From the NCBI RefSeq assembly GCF_000756655.1, contig NZ_ARXU01000008.1, positions 1 through 64,000 on the forward strand: a stretch of DNA of 64,000 nucleotides. The letters are read 5' to 3'. The DNA comes from Alcanivorax jadensis T9. Lineage in GTDB: Bacteria; Pseudomonadota; Gammaproteobacteria; Pseudomonadales; Alcanivoracaceae. A program made the position numbers and the translations under genes. Shown one piece after another: positions 56,629-64,000 of the stretch (its first letter is position 1; each line of letters begins with the position of its first letter). The notes below the pieces were generated by a model, which saw only the letters and a program-made list of their open reading frames with translations, was not told where the DNA came from and ran no database searches.

Positions 56629-57192
56629 ATGGCACTGATCAACAGCGAGATCCAACCGTTTAACGCCACCGCCTTCAAGCAGGGCGAATTTGTCGATATC
56701 TCCGAAGCCGACGTGAAAGGCAAGTGGGCCATTTTCTTCTTCTATCCGGCCGACTTTACTTTCGTCTGTCCCACCGAGCTGGGCGACGTGGCTGACAAGT
56801 ATGAAGAGCTGCAGAAGCTGGGCGTGGAAGTGTTTTCCGTATCCACCGATACCCACTTCACTCACAAGGCCTGGCACGACACCTCCGACACCATCGGCAA
56901 GATCAACTACTACATGGTTGGCGACCAGACCGGCACCATCACCAACAACTTTGGTGTGATGCGTGAAGGTCAGGGCCTGGCAGATCGCGCTACCTTCCTG
57001 ATCGATCCGGATGGCGTTATCCAGGCCATGGAAATCACCGCCGAAGGCATCGGCCGCGACGCCGACGACCTGATGCGCAAGGTCAAAGCGGCCCAGTACG
57101 TCCGCAACAATCCCGGCGAAGTGTGCCCGGCCAAGTGGAAAGAAGGCGAGCAAACCCTGGCGCCTTCCCTGGACCTGGTCGGCAAGATCTAA
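56629..57192 (+). CDS. ahpC: Alkyl hydroperoxide reductase subunit C
   Basis: 187 aa from the ATG at 56629 (GGAG 10 bases upstream). 2-Cys peroxiredoxin: peroxidatic Cys in FVCPTELGD, resolving Cys in EVCPAKW. Reduces peroxides with electrons from AhpF, encoded next. Confidence 0.97.
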   Translation: MALINSEIQPFNATAFKQGEFVDISEADVKGKWAIFFFYPADFTFVCPTELGDVADKYEELQKLGVEVFSVSTDTHFTHKAWHDTSDTIGKINYYMVGDQTGTITNNFGVMREGQGLADRATFLIDPDGVIQAMEITAEGIGRDADDLMRKVKAAQYVRNNPGEVCPAKWKEGEQTLAPSLDLVGKI

Positions 57193-57240
57193 ACCGGCCT
57201 ATCCCGCTCCCCGTTAGCACCTGCCTTCAATGGAAGGTCT

Positions 57241-57262
57241 CCTCTCCCGCTTGCGGGAGAGG
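57241..57262. repeat. Short intergenic hairpin ahpC-ahpF
   Basis: 10-bp palindrome CCTCTCCCGC / GCGGGAGAGG with TT in the centre; a partial unit GGGAGAGGG lies just after. It could stabilise ahpC mRNA or limit readthrough into ahpF. Confidence 0.55.
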
Positions 57263-57322
57263 GACAGGGAGAGGGTATGTTTTTTAGTCACTGATTACTG
57301 AACTCACGCTAAGGGAAGACTC

Positions 57323-58945
57323 ATGCTCACGAATGACATCCTGCAGGCCCTGAAAGGCTATGCAGCCAACATGCAAAAAAAGATCACCTTCGTGCTGCAG
57401 ACCGGTGCGCACGAAAAGCGCGATGAACTGGTGACGTTTCTCTCCGACATCGCCGGTGTCAGTGACAATCTGGCCTTCGAGGAACGGGACCTGGGCGATG
57501 CTCTGCGCAGCCCCCTTTCCTTCCTGCTGGAGGCAGACGGCGAGGACACCGGTATCCGTTTTTCCGGTATCCCGGCCGGCCACGAATTCAATTCCCTGGT
57601 GCTGGCGTTTCTGCATGCATCAGGGACCGACATCAAGCTGGATGACAGCCTGCAGCGCATGGTCGCCAATGTGAAAGACGACCTGCATTTCGAGGTGTTC
57701 ATCAGCCTGAGCTGTCACAACTGCCCGGACGTGGTGCAGGCGCTCAACCAGTTTGCCCTGCTCAATCCGCGCATCAAGAGTGAAATGATCGATGGCGGTC
57801 TGTTTCAGGACACGGTGAACGAGCGCGACATTCAGGGCGTGCCCAGCGTGTACCTGAACGGTGAGCTGTTCGCCAACGGCAAGGTCACCGCCGCCGAGCT
57901 GATCGACAAGTTGCTGGCTTTCGACCCGGCCATCGCCCAGGCAGGCGGCGGAGAAAAACTGCCGTTGCAGGACGTGACCGTGATCGGTGGTGGCCCCGCC
58001 GGCGTGGCGTCGGCCATCTACAGCGCCCGCAAGGGCCTGAAGGTCACCCTGATTGCCGATCGTATCGGTGGCCAGGTGAAAGACACCATGGATATCGAGA
58101 ACCTGATTTCGGTGAAGAAAACCACCGGGCCGGAATTGTCCGGCGCTCTGCACGCTCACATGAATGAATACGATGTGACCGTGAAGGAGCACCTGAAAGT
58201 GGCCGAGGTACGCAACGGCGAGATCAAGACCGTGGTGCTGTCCTCCGGTGAGGAAATCGATACCAAGACCCTGATCGTGGCCACCGGTGCCAAATGGCGA
58301 GAGCTGGGCGTGCCCGGCGAGAAAGAGAACATCGGTAACGGTGTGGCCTATTGTCCGCACTGCGATGGCCCCTTCTTCAAGGGTAAGGACGTGGCGGTGA
58401 TCGGTGGCGGTAACTCCGGCATCGAAGCGGCACTGGACCTGGCCGGCATCGTCAAATCCGTCACCGTGTTCGAATTCATGCCCGAGCTGAAGGCGGACAA
58501 GGTGCTGGTGGACAAGGCAGAACAGAAGACCAACGTCACCATTCACCGCAACGCGGCCACCCGTGAGATCAAGGCCAGCAATGGCAAGGTGAGCGCCATC
58601 GAGTACCAGGACCGGGCCACCGAAGCTGTACACGAGCTGCCGCTGGAAGGGGTGTTCGTGCAGATCGGTCTGGTGCCCAACAGCGACTTTATGGACGGCG
58701 TGGTGGAGCGCTCCCGCTTCGGCGAGATCGTCATCAACGAGAAGTGCCAGACGTCACAGGAGGGTATCTATGCTTGTGGCGATGTCACCACTGTGCCCTA
58801 CAAGCAGATCGTCATTGCCATGGGTGAAGGGTCCAAGGCATCGCTGGCTGCCTTCGAATACCTGATGACTCAGGGTGACCGTCTGGAAGACCTGTATGAG
58901 GGTGAGCAGAATCATGATGAGCAACAGGATGCTGCCGTGGCCTGA
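57323..58945 (+). CDS. ahpF: Alkyl hydroperoxide reductase subunit F
   Basis: 540 aa. N-terminal double thioredoxin-like domain with CHNC, then the FAD/NADH thioredoxin-reductase module with [18 protein letters not shown] and [10 protein letters not shown]. Electron donor for AhpC. AAGGGAAG lies just before the ATG. Confidence 0.97.
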   Translation: MLTNDILQALKGYAANMQKKITFVLQTGAHEKRDELVTFLSDIAGVSDNLAFEERDLGDALRSPLSFLLEADGEDTGIRFSGIPAGHEFNSLVLAFLHASGTDIKLDDSLQRMVANVKDDLHFEVFISLSCHNCPDVVQALNQFALLNPRIKSEMIDGGLFQDTVNERDIQGVPSVYLNGELFANGKVTAAELIDKLLAFDPAIAQAGGGEKLPLQDVTVIGGGPAGVASAIYSARKGLKVTLIADRIGGQVKDTMDIENLISVKKTTGPELSGALHAHMNEYDVTVKEHLKVAEVRNGEIKTVVLSSGEEIDTKTLIVATGAKWRELGVPGEKENIGNGVAYCPHCDGPFFKGKDVAVIGGGNSGIEAALDLAGIVKSVTVFEFMPELKADKVLVDKAEQKTNVTIHRNAATREIKASNGKVSAIEYQDRATEAVHELPLEGVFVQIGLVPNSDFMDGVVERSRFGEIVINEKCQTSQEGIYACGDVTTVPYKQIVIAMGEGSKASLAAFEYLMTQGDRLEDLYEGEQNHDEQQDAAVA

Positions 58946-58967
58946 TCCTGCTGACGCTTACCGGTAG

Positions 58968-59003
58968 AACGAAAAAACCACCGCACGCGGTGGTTTTTTC
59001 GTT
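58968..59003. terminator. Bidirectional terminator between ahpF and subtilase
   Basis: 15-bp perfect stem AACGAAAAAACCACC / GGTGGTTTTTTCGTT with a GCACGC loop and T-runs both ways. Confidence 0.92.
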
Positions 59004-59019
59004 TAAGGGCAAGGCGTGT

Positions 59020-60840
59020 TTAGCGCGGGTTCGCCAACAGCGTATAAGCGCCGGAGCCGCTTTGCGCTGTGACGCGCCAGCGGTAGGTACCGCTGCCCAC
59101 CGAGCCGTTCAGGGTCGCCACGCCGTTCTGCGGCTGGGCGCTGCCCACCTGGGACCAGCTACAGCCGAAAAAGAGGAAGCAGCTACGTTGCTCCAGGGCC
59201 AGTGAGAAGGCGCCACCGGCAGGGCTGTACAGGTAGGCCTCCACATTACCACCACCGTAGCTGAAGCCACCGGAAGGCAAGGTTACGGAGCTGCCATTCC
59301 CCAGATTGCCTTCATAGCGTGTGCAGCTTGGGCAAGGGTTGCTGGTGTCTTCGCTGGTCACGCTCTTGTCGATGCTGGCGGTTTGGTTGGCAGTGTCGGT
59401 GACGGTCAAGGTCACGGTAAAGCTGCCGGCGCTGCCGTAGTCATGGCTGATCTGTTCGCCGCTGGCCACATTGCCGTCGCCCAGGGTCCAGTCCCAGGCG
59501 GCCACGCCAATATCATCGCTGCTGCCGCTGGCATCGAACTGGCAGACGGTGCCGCTGCACTGGGCCGTAAAGGCGGCCGTGGGCAAACGATCTGTCACTG
59601 TGCCGCCATCGTCTTCACCGACCTGCAACAGGCGGTTGGGTGACTGGCTGCCGGCATTGCTGATCATGCCGGTGGCGCTGCCATCGACCAGTGCCGCGAA
59701 CACCTGCTCAGGGCTGGCGCTGGGATTCGTTCCCAGATACACGGCCGCTGCACCGGCAGCATGAGGGGCTGCCATGGAGGTGCCGTTCAGGCGTGCGGTC
59801 TGGGTGTCGGATTGAAACCAGGCAGAGGTAATGTCGCTACCCGGGGCGAACAGGTCCACACAGGCGCCGAAATTGGAGAACGAAGAGCGCTGGTCTGTTC
59901 GGGTGGTTGCCCCGACAGTCAGGGCTTCTGCGACCCGGTTGGGGGAGCCGTTACAGGCATTGGAATTGTCGTTGCCGGCGGCCACCACCATGCTCACCCC
60001 TGCGGAGACCGCATTGCGCACGGCGGTATCCAGGGCGCTGGAGCTGCCGCCCCCCAGAGACATATTCGCCACGGCGGGTTTGCGGTGATTGCCGGCTACC
60101 CAGTCCACCCCGGCAATGACGCCGGAATTGCTGCCGCTACCGTTACAGTCGAGGACTCTTACGGGGGCAATCTGTGCCTGCTTGGCCACCCCGTAAATGG
60201 TGCCAGTGGCTGTGCCGGCCACATGGGTGCCGTGGCCATTACAGTCGTTGGTATTGGCCGGGTCGACGCTGCCGCCGCCAAACAGGAAACCGCCGCCACT
60301 GCTGACGAAGTTACGGCCAGGACTGACCCGCCCGCTGAATTCGTTATGGCTGGCGCGCAGACCGGTGTCGATCACATAGACGGTGACATCGTTACCGGCG
60401 CTGTTGGGGTACTGGTAGCTGCCATCCAGTGGCAGTGCCGGCTGATCCACCCGGTCCAGGCCCCAGGTGGCGTTTGCCTGGGTAGCGATGGCCTGCACCC
60501 GACGGTCCTGTTCCAGACCGATCACACCGGGCAGCTGGCCTAACAGAGTGGCCTGCAGATCCGTTAGCCGCACTGTCATGCCGGTGAGCGCATGCTGGTA
60601 GGTATAAAGCACGTCGCCGCCACCCACCGTGGCCAGCAGGGTGCGAATCGCCGTGGTCAGATCCGTAACACCAAGGCGCTGAATAATGTCCGGGGCCAGT
60701 GTCACGATGTACTGATTGTCGATGACCTCATTCTGCGTTTGCGTCGCAAAAGACGGTGAATCATCCGCCCACACCGGGCTGAGCACACTGCCACCCAGTA
60801 GCGCCGCCAGCAGGGCGCCAATACCTGTTTTTCTCTGCAT
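59020..60840 (-). CDS. Secreted subtilisin-like protease with PKD and C-terminal beta domain
   Basis: 606 aa. Signal peptide (residues 1-25, ending near VWADD), inhibitor I9-like prodomain (about 35-105), S8 catalytic domain with Asp in VYVIDTG, His in [10 protein letters not shown] and Ser in [16 protein letters not shown] domain follows (about 420-500), then a PPC-like C-terminal domain. Extracellular protease, probably released after self-cleavage. Convergent with ahpF. Confidence 0.93.
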   Translation of the reverse strand: MQRKTGIGALLAALLGGSVLSPVWADDSPSFATQTQNEVIDNQYIVTLAPDIIQRLGVTDLTTAIRTLLATVGGGDVLYTYQHALTGMTVRLTDLQATLLGQLPGVIGLEQDRRVQAIATQANATWGLDRVDQPALPLDGSYQYPNSAGNDVTVYVIDTGLRASHNEFSGRVSPGRNFVSSGGGFLFGGGSVDPANTNDCNGHGTHVAGTATGTIYGVAKQAQIAPVRVLDCNGSGSNSGVIAGVDWVAGNHRKPAVANMSLGGGSSSALDTAVRNAVSAGVSMVVAAGNDNSNACNGSPNRVAEALTVGATTRTDQRSSFSNFGACVDLFAPGSDITSAWFQSDTQTARLNGTSMAAPHAAGAAAVYLGTNPSASPEQVFAALVDGSATGMISNAGSQSPNRLLQVGEDDGGTVTDRLPTAAFTAQCSGTVCQFDASGSSDDIGVAAWDWTLGDGNVASGEQISHDYGSAGSFTVTLTVTDTANQTASIDKSVTSEDTSNPCPSCTRYEGNLGNGSSVTLPSGGFSYGGGNVEAYLYSPAGGAFSLALEQRSCFLFFGCSWSQVGSAQPQNGVATLNGSVGSGTYRWRVTAQSGSGAYTLLANPR

Positions 60841-61011
60841 GAAGATCCCTCCAAAAGTCGTGCTCTGACCCTAATTAGTACGGGTGTATCTCTCTATGCA
60901 ATGGCTGTGTTTTTTTGTTGCGCTGAAGAGAATTCAGGAGGTTGGAGGCCGCGTACCTGCTGGGCAGGATGCATTTTGTGATCTGGGTGTGAAGACAGGG
61001 TGAGTGAAGGA

Positions 61012-61368
61012 CTAAACCAGTGCTCCCAGTGCCGATACGGTTTTCCAGGCGAGCATCTGCATGCGTTGAGAGTTCACCGATGGCCGTGCCATACAGGCAA
61101 ACACCATATCGCCCACGGGCCAGATACAGATGCATCCTTCCCGGCAGCGGATGAAGATTTCTTCGCTATGACCCAGCCGTAACCCGTCGAGTACCCGGTC
61201 ACAGGCTTTTTTCATCTCGAAAAACAGCGCACTCTGCTCGTCATAATCCAGCCCCTCACCAATATGCACCACCGGCATACCGTCACTACTGATCAGCGAT
61301 ACCAGCAGGATATCATCAGAGGAATCGTGGAGAGCCTGCAGGGGCGGAGTAAGGGTGGTGAGCTTCAT
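61012..61368 (-). CDS. Roadblock/LC7-like protein
   Basis: 118 aa, one alpha-beta Roadblock domain (ILLVSLISSDGMPVV, EEIFIRCREGCICIWPVGDMVFACMA). In bacteria such proteins often serve as regulators of Ras-like GTPases (MglB type), but no GTPase gene is next to it here. Function unknown. Confidence 0.7.
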   Translation of the reverse strand: MKLTTLTPPLQALHDSSDDILLVSLISSDGMPVVHIGEGLDYDEQSALFFEMKKACDRVLDGLRLGHSEEIFIRCREGCICIWPVGDMVFACMARPSVNSQRMQMLAWKTVSALGALV

Positions 61369-61529
61369 TATTGTTATCCCTGCATGGTGGCTTTCAGGTC
61401 AGCTTAAGGGCAGGGGTAACTGGAATCAAAGCCAATAACGGTGTGGCCCGTTATTGGCAGGTGAAAGTCGCCGTGTGTCCGATTTACGGTCGCTGGTTCG
61501 GCTCGCCATCGGCAAGCCGCATGTGGCTA

Positions 61530-62504
61530 TTACGCCTGGCCGAATACCGTACTGAGCAAGTAAAGGGTATAGCCAACGTAAGCAGCCAGCAGCAGGGTGC
61601 CCTCAATGCGGTTGATGCGCCCTTGCCCCCGGAACCCGTAACCGATCACGAATAGCGACAGGGTCAGCGCCGCCATGACCAGCATGTCCCGATTGAACAC
61701 CTCGGGTCCCACCGCCAATGGATGGATCGTGCCGGCGATACCTACTACGGCAAGGGTATTGAACAGGTTGGACCCCAGGATGTTGCCCAGAGCGATATCG
61801 TGTTCGCCCTTTCTGGCAGCAATGATCGACGATGCCAGCTCCGGTAGCGACGTGCCCACCGCGATGATGGTCAGGCCGATAATCAGATCGCTGACGCCAA
61901 ACCCCTGGGCAATCTCTACCGCTCCCCATACCAGCACCCGGGAGCTGACAATCAGCAACAACAGCCCGGCCACCAGCCAGAAGATGGCCCGCCGCAGAGG
62001 CAGGGCGCGCACGTCCAGTTCCTGCTCGATCTCGCTTGCCAGCGCATCCTCTTTCTTTCGCATGCCCTGCCAGATCGTCCAGGTCATCAGCGTGCCGAAT
62101 ACACCTAGCAGCACCAGCGCATCAACCCGTGTGATTTCGCCGTCCAGCAGTTGCCACGCGGCCAGGCCGGTGACCAGTGCAAGGATGGGCAGCTCCTTGC
62201 GTAGCACCTGCGAATGCACGGCGATGGGGCTGATCAGGGCGGTAATCCCCAGGATCAGAGCAATGTTGGTGATGTTCGAGCCATAGGCGTTGCCCAGCGC
62301 GATTCCCGGATTCCCCTGGGAGGCCGCCAGCGCCGACACCACCATCTCCGGCGCGGAGGTACCGAAACCGACCACCACCATGCCGATCAGCAGCGGCGGC
62401 ATACCGAAGTGGGAAGCCGTGGAGGCGGAGCCCTCCACAAACCGGTTGGCACTCCACACCAGCAGCAACAAACCAGCAACTATCGCGACGGAAGCGAAAA
62501 TCAT
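61530..62504 (-). CDS. Calcium/sodium antiporter, CaCA family
   Basis: 324 aa from the ATG at 62504; the longer frame to 62666 has no start site. Ten predicted membrane helices with the duplicated alpha repeats GFGTSAPEMVVSA and AVGTSLPELASSI that form the ion site. Inner-membrane Na+/Ca2+ exchanger of the YrbG type. Confidence 0.9.
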   Translation of the reverse strand: MIFASVAIVAGLLLLVWSANRFVEGSASTASHFGMPPLLIGMVVVGFGTSAPEMVVSALAASQGNPGIALGNAYGSNITNIALILGITALISPIAVHSQVLRKELPILALVTGLAAWQLLDGEITRVDALVLLGVFGTLMTWTIWQGMRKKEDALASEIEQELDVRALPLRRAIFWLVAGLLLLIVSSRVLVWGAVEIAQGFGVSDLIIGLTIIAVGTSLPELASSIIAARKGEHDIALGNILGSNLFNTLAVVGIAGTIHPLAVGPEVFNRDMLVMAALTLSLFVIGYGFRGQGRINRIEGTLLLAAYVGYTLYLLSTVFGQA

Positions 62505-62887
62505 ACGAACTACATGCTCCTTGAAACGGTGAAGGGTCGCCCACCGATTGGTCGATACTGGGTGTAAGTGATCAGAGGCTGGCGATGTGTAAAAACACTG
62601 ATTTTCTAACGCTTCCTGCCCTATGCGTAAATCAGATTCTATTGGTGAGACGGGCTCTCTCGTCAAGATAAATCACCATGCTCGCTTGGCGATTTTTGGT
62701 ATGACCTCATTCTTGATCAGGAAGGGGTAGGTATCGCTCTGGGGAAAAGGTTTTCAGTGAGATGAGCAAATAGTCGGATGAGATAATCGTCGGTCAAGCA
62801 TTAGCAACGGCATCTAACCCTTCGGGGCCCTCATCGTGGGCGGGAGTTGTGTTGACGAGTCTGCAAGCGAGTTATTAGCAGATCGAC
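62505..62887. other. Intergenic region before the ssrA fragment
   Basis: About 380 bases, AT-richer than the backbone. No gene with a recognisable product or ribosome-binding site. Should contain the exchanger's promoter near its right end. Confidence 0.4.
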
Positions 62888-62928
62888 AAAGAAAAAGGGC
62901 TAGCCCTCTCGGGATAGCCCTTTTCTTT
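62888..62928 (-). terminator. tmRNA terminator
   Basis: Stem with outer A/T arms and inner GGGCTA / TAGCCC (62897-62902 / 62915-62920), T-rich on the minus strand. It follows directly after the CCA-end of the ssrA fragment. Confidence 0.8.
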
Positions 62929-62931
62929 GAT

Positions 62932-62957
62932 TGGTGGAGCCGGCGGGAATCGAACCC
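62932..62957 (-). pseudogene. ssrA: 3' fragment of tmRNA (ssrA), attachment-site remnant
   Basis: Minus-strand 26 nt, GGGTTCGATTCCC then GCCGGCTCCACCA: the T-loop and 3' acceptor of tmRNA. The acceptor strand would pair GGGGCCG with a G-U at the third pair, the tmRNA identity element. Homology stops abruptly at 62957, so the rest of the gene is displaced. This is the pattern left by an element integrated into ssrA; the intact gene should lie at the other end, outside the window. Confidence 0.75.
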
Positions 62958-63521
62958 TATTTTGCTGGCCCTCATTGCCTCCCTATTCTCCCCAAAGCCC
63001 CACAATCACTGGGCCACTATTCATTCCCAACCCGCTATAACCCGCTATTTCAGGCAGTGTTTTCGACACTTTCTCGTCACTTTCTTAGCGTCTCAGTGTT
63101 ACTGGTCGATTGTCTGTTTCAGTATTTGCGACAGCATTTACCAAGCAGCAAGAGCATGGACATACCCGGCTGAACAAGTTTTGAGCAATTGCAGCAGCCT
63201 CGCTGCTCGTCCTGCACATACCCAAGAATACCCTTCCGCCTTCCTGGGGGATCAGTCCACATCCTTGCTTGTGGATCTCACGAAAGCCCTGGGGTGAGGG
63301 TGATTTGCTTACGTAGTACCGTTCCACTGGTAGCCCTATCCATTTCATCCTTGATGATAGGAAGCCTATTGAGTCCAGGTTTAAAGGAGCAATGTCGATA
63401 TAGAGGAAAAGGGTGTAAGAGAATTCTTATGCTCATGGCGTTCCTTTTCTAGAGGACCATTTGGACTCAATTCACATGGAGCATTACTACTCTCGATCCC
63501 ACTGACCAGTAACTGTCCCTC

Positions 63522-63550
63522 TTGACAGTATGTACAGGTTTCTGTACATT
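63522..63550 (+). promoter_or_regulatory. YefM-type promoter/operator
   Basis: -35 TTGACA (63522-63527), 17-bp spacer, -10 TACATT (63545-63550). Two TGTACA hexamers (63531-63536, 63543-63548) lie 12 bp apart, the core motif and spacing described for the E. coli yefM-yoeB operator. AAGGAG and ATG ACC TGA follow at 63574-63594, a start that stops at once. Confidence 0.6.
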
Positions 63551-63751
63551 AGTCATTATTCAATACCGAAACCAAGGAGTTAACCATGACCTGAACCCAA
63601 CGCAAACTCGACCTATCAATGTAACAATACAGCTTTCGAGTAATAAGCGGTAGGCGTAGGCCATTGAATATATTACAAATAATGGCGCTGCAGAGAGGAG
63701 CGACAAATAGTCGTGCAGTTAAAAAGCCTTGTTTCGCTTTCGATGAGCTTC

Positions 63752-63780
63752 ACGTCATGTGCCAAGTTTGGCAATGACGT
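63752..63780. repeat. Inverted repeat just before the antitoxin gene
   Basis: ACGTCAT-G-TGCCAA-GT-TTGGCA-ATGACGT, an imperfect palindrome ending 22 bases before the antitoxin start codon. May be an operator or a leader hairpin. Confidence 0.6.
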
Positions 63781-63801
63781 TATAGGAGGAGCGGCCAAGA
63801 G

Positions 63802-64000
63802 ATGGCCCATAGTGATATGAATATTATTTCTTACACAAACGCACGTGCCGGATTAAAGCAGTTAATGGATGAGGTTTGTATTGACCATGAGCCTGCGGTT
63901 ATCACGCGACAGAGCGGCGACCCTGTTGTTGTGCTTTCGCTGTCAGATTTCAAGAGTTTAGAGGAAACACTCTATCTCTTGTCTTCCCAGGCGAATGTCA
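63802..64000 (+). CDS. YefM/Phd-family antitoxin (partial, cut by window end)
   Basis: First 66 residues. MNIISYTNARAGLKQLMDEV, then ITRQSGDPVVVLSLSDF and SLEETLYLLSSQAN match YefM closely. The ATG at 63802 is in frame with a second at 63817 that gives the more usual MNIISY start; GGAGGA at 63784-63790 precedes both. A YoeB-type RNase toxin is expected just beyond the window. The pair would stabilise the integrated element. Confidence 0.85.
   Translation, partial: MAHSDMNIISYTNARAGLKQLMDEVCIDHEPAVITRQSGDPVVVLSLSDFKSLEETLYLLSSQANV

Larger units (their letters stand above)
62958..63801. mobile_element. Left end of an integrated element in ssrA
   Basis: Everything right of 62957 is foreign by context: AT-richer, no core genes and no synteny. 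I found no integrase here; it should be near the other end. Tandem CCCGCTATAA and CCCGCTATTT lie at 63030-63049. Open frames in 62960-63460 have no recognisable product. The element ends beyond the window. Confidence 0.55.

Noticed and set aside
62932-62957. Complete tRNA gene on the minus strand
   Set aside because: Only the T-loop and 3' acceptor are present; no D-arm, anticodon arm or 5' acceptor strand exists to the right.
62836-63297. 153-aa reading frame on the + strand
   Set aside because: It runs through the tmRNA terminator and ssrA fragment on the opposite strand and has no recognisable domain.
63752-63780. Integron attC site carrying the antitoxin cassette
   Set aside because: The inverted repeat lacks the GTTRRRY and RYYYAAC core boxes.

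Overview
The window is a GC-rich stretch of gammaproteobacterial chromosome. Gene order and protein sequences suggest the Alcanivorax / Pseudomonas side of the class: ubiD-rho-trxA-ppx-ppk-hemB is the order I know from Pseudomonas aeruginosa, and a PilZ-like gene-fimX-serB-ytjB block is also Pseudomonas-like. The many acyl-CoA and alpha/beta-hydrolase genes fit an oil- or lipid-degrading marine bacterium such as Alcanivorax. This assignment is inference; there is no rRNA in the window.

Layout. 1-2.7 kb: two Tat-exported enzymes (PLP amino-acid aldolase/racemase-like and a sugar-lactone-oxidase-like flavoprotein). 2.9-16.7 kb: conserved core block ubiD, TonB receptor, rho, trxA, ppx, ppk (with a three-repeat Pho box), a 42-aa secreted peptide gene, an alpha/beta hydrolase facing its probable MarR regulator, hemB, a VOC protein and greB. 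16.7-28.9 kb: membrane protein DUF502 and a lipid-metabolism region (two hydrolases, CaiB-type CoA-transferase, FadE, the fadI-fadJ operon with a divergent TetR regulator and matching operators, another hydrolase). 29-33.9 kb: BCCT osmolyte transporter and the complete EF-P modification set (epmA-efp, epmB divergent). 34-41 kb: PilZ-like protein, FimX, SerB, YtjB-like protein. 41-49 kb: ATP-grasp protein, enoyl-CoA hydratase, flavoprotein, Lrp regulator, leuA behind an attenuator-like leader, glutamine amidotransferase, META/YbaY-like lipoprotein and MtgA. 49-56.5 kb: PAS-GGDEF-EAL protein, then a tightly coupled four-gene photolyase operon (FeS-type photolyase, DUF2256, Cry-DASH, classical photolyase). 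56.6-62.5 kb: ahpC-ahpF, secreted subtilisin, roadblock-like protein and a Na+/Ca2+ exchanger.

At 62.93 kb the chromosome backbone stops at a 26-nt 3' fragment of tmRNA (ssrA) still attached to its terminator. This looks like the left attachment site of an integrated element that runs off the right edge. The last kilobase is AT-richer and carries a YefM-type antitoxin (cut by the window edge) and, upstream, a promoter with two TGTACA motifs 12 bp apart.

The most unusual structure is a family of intergenic elements that start at or just after stop codons. Each has arms built from 7-bp repeats, and the complete copies (about 150-165 bp) have a perfect or near-perfect GC-rich palindrome at their centre with a second heptad arm inverted on the other side. 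Nearly every heptad contains a stop codon. Because 7 is not a multiple of 3, three consecutive heptads place stops in all three frames. Several genes (ubiD, ppx, serB, leuA) take their own stop codon and last residues from these arrays. REPIN-like inverted pairs form a second repeat class.
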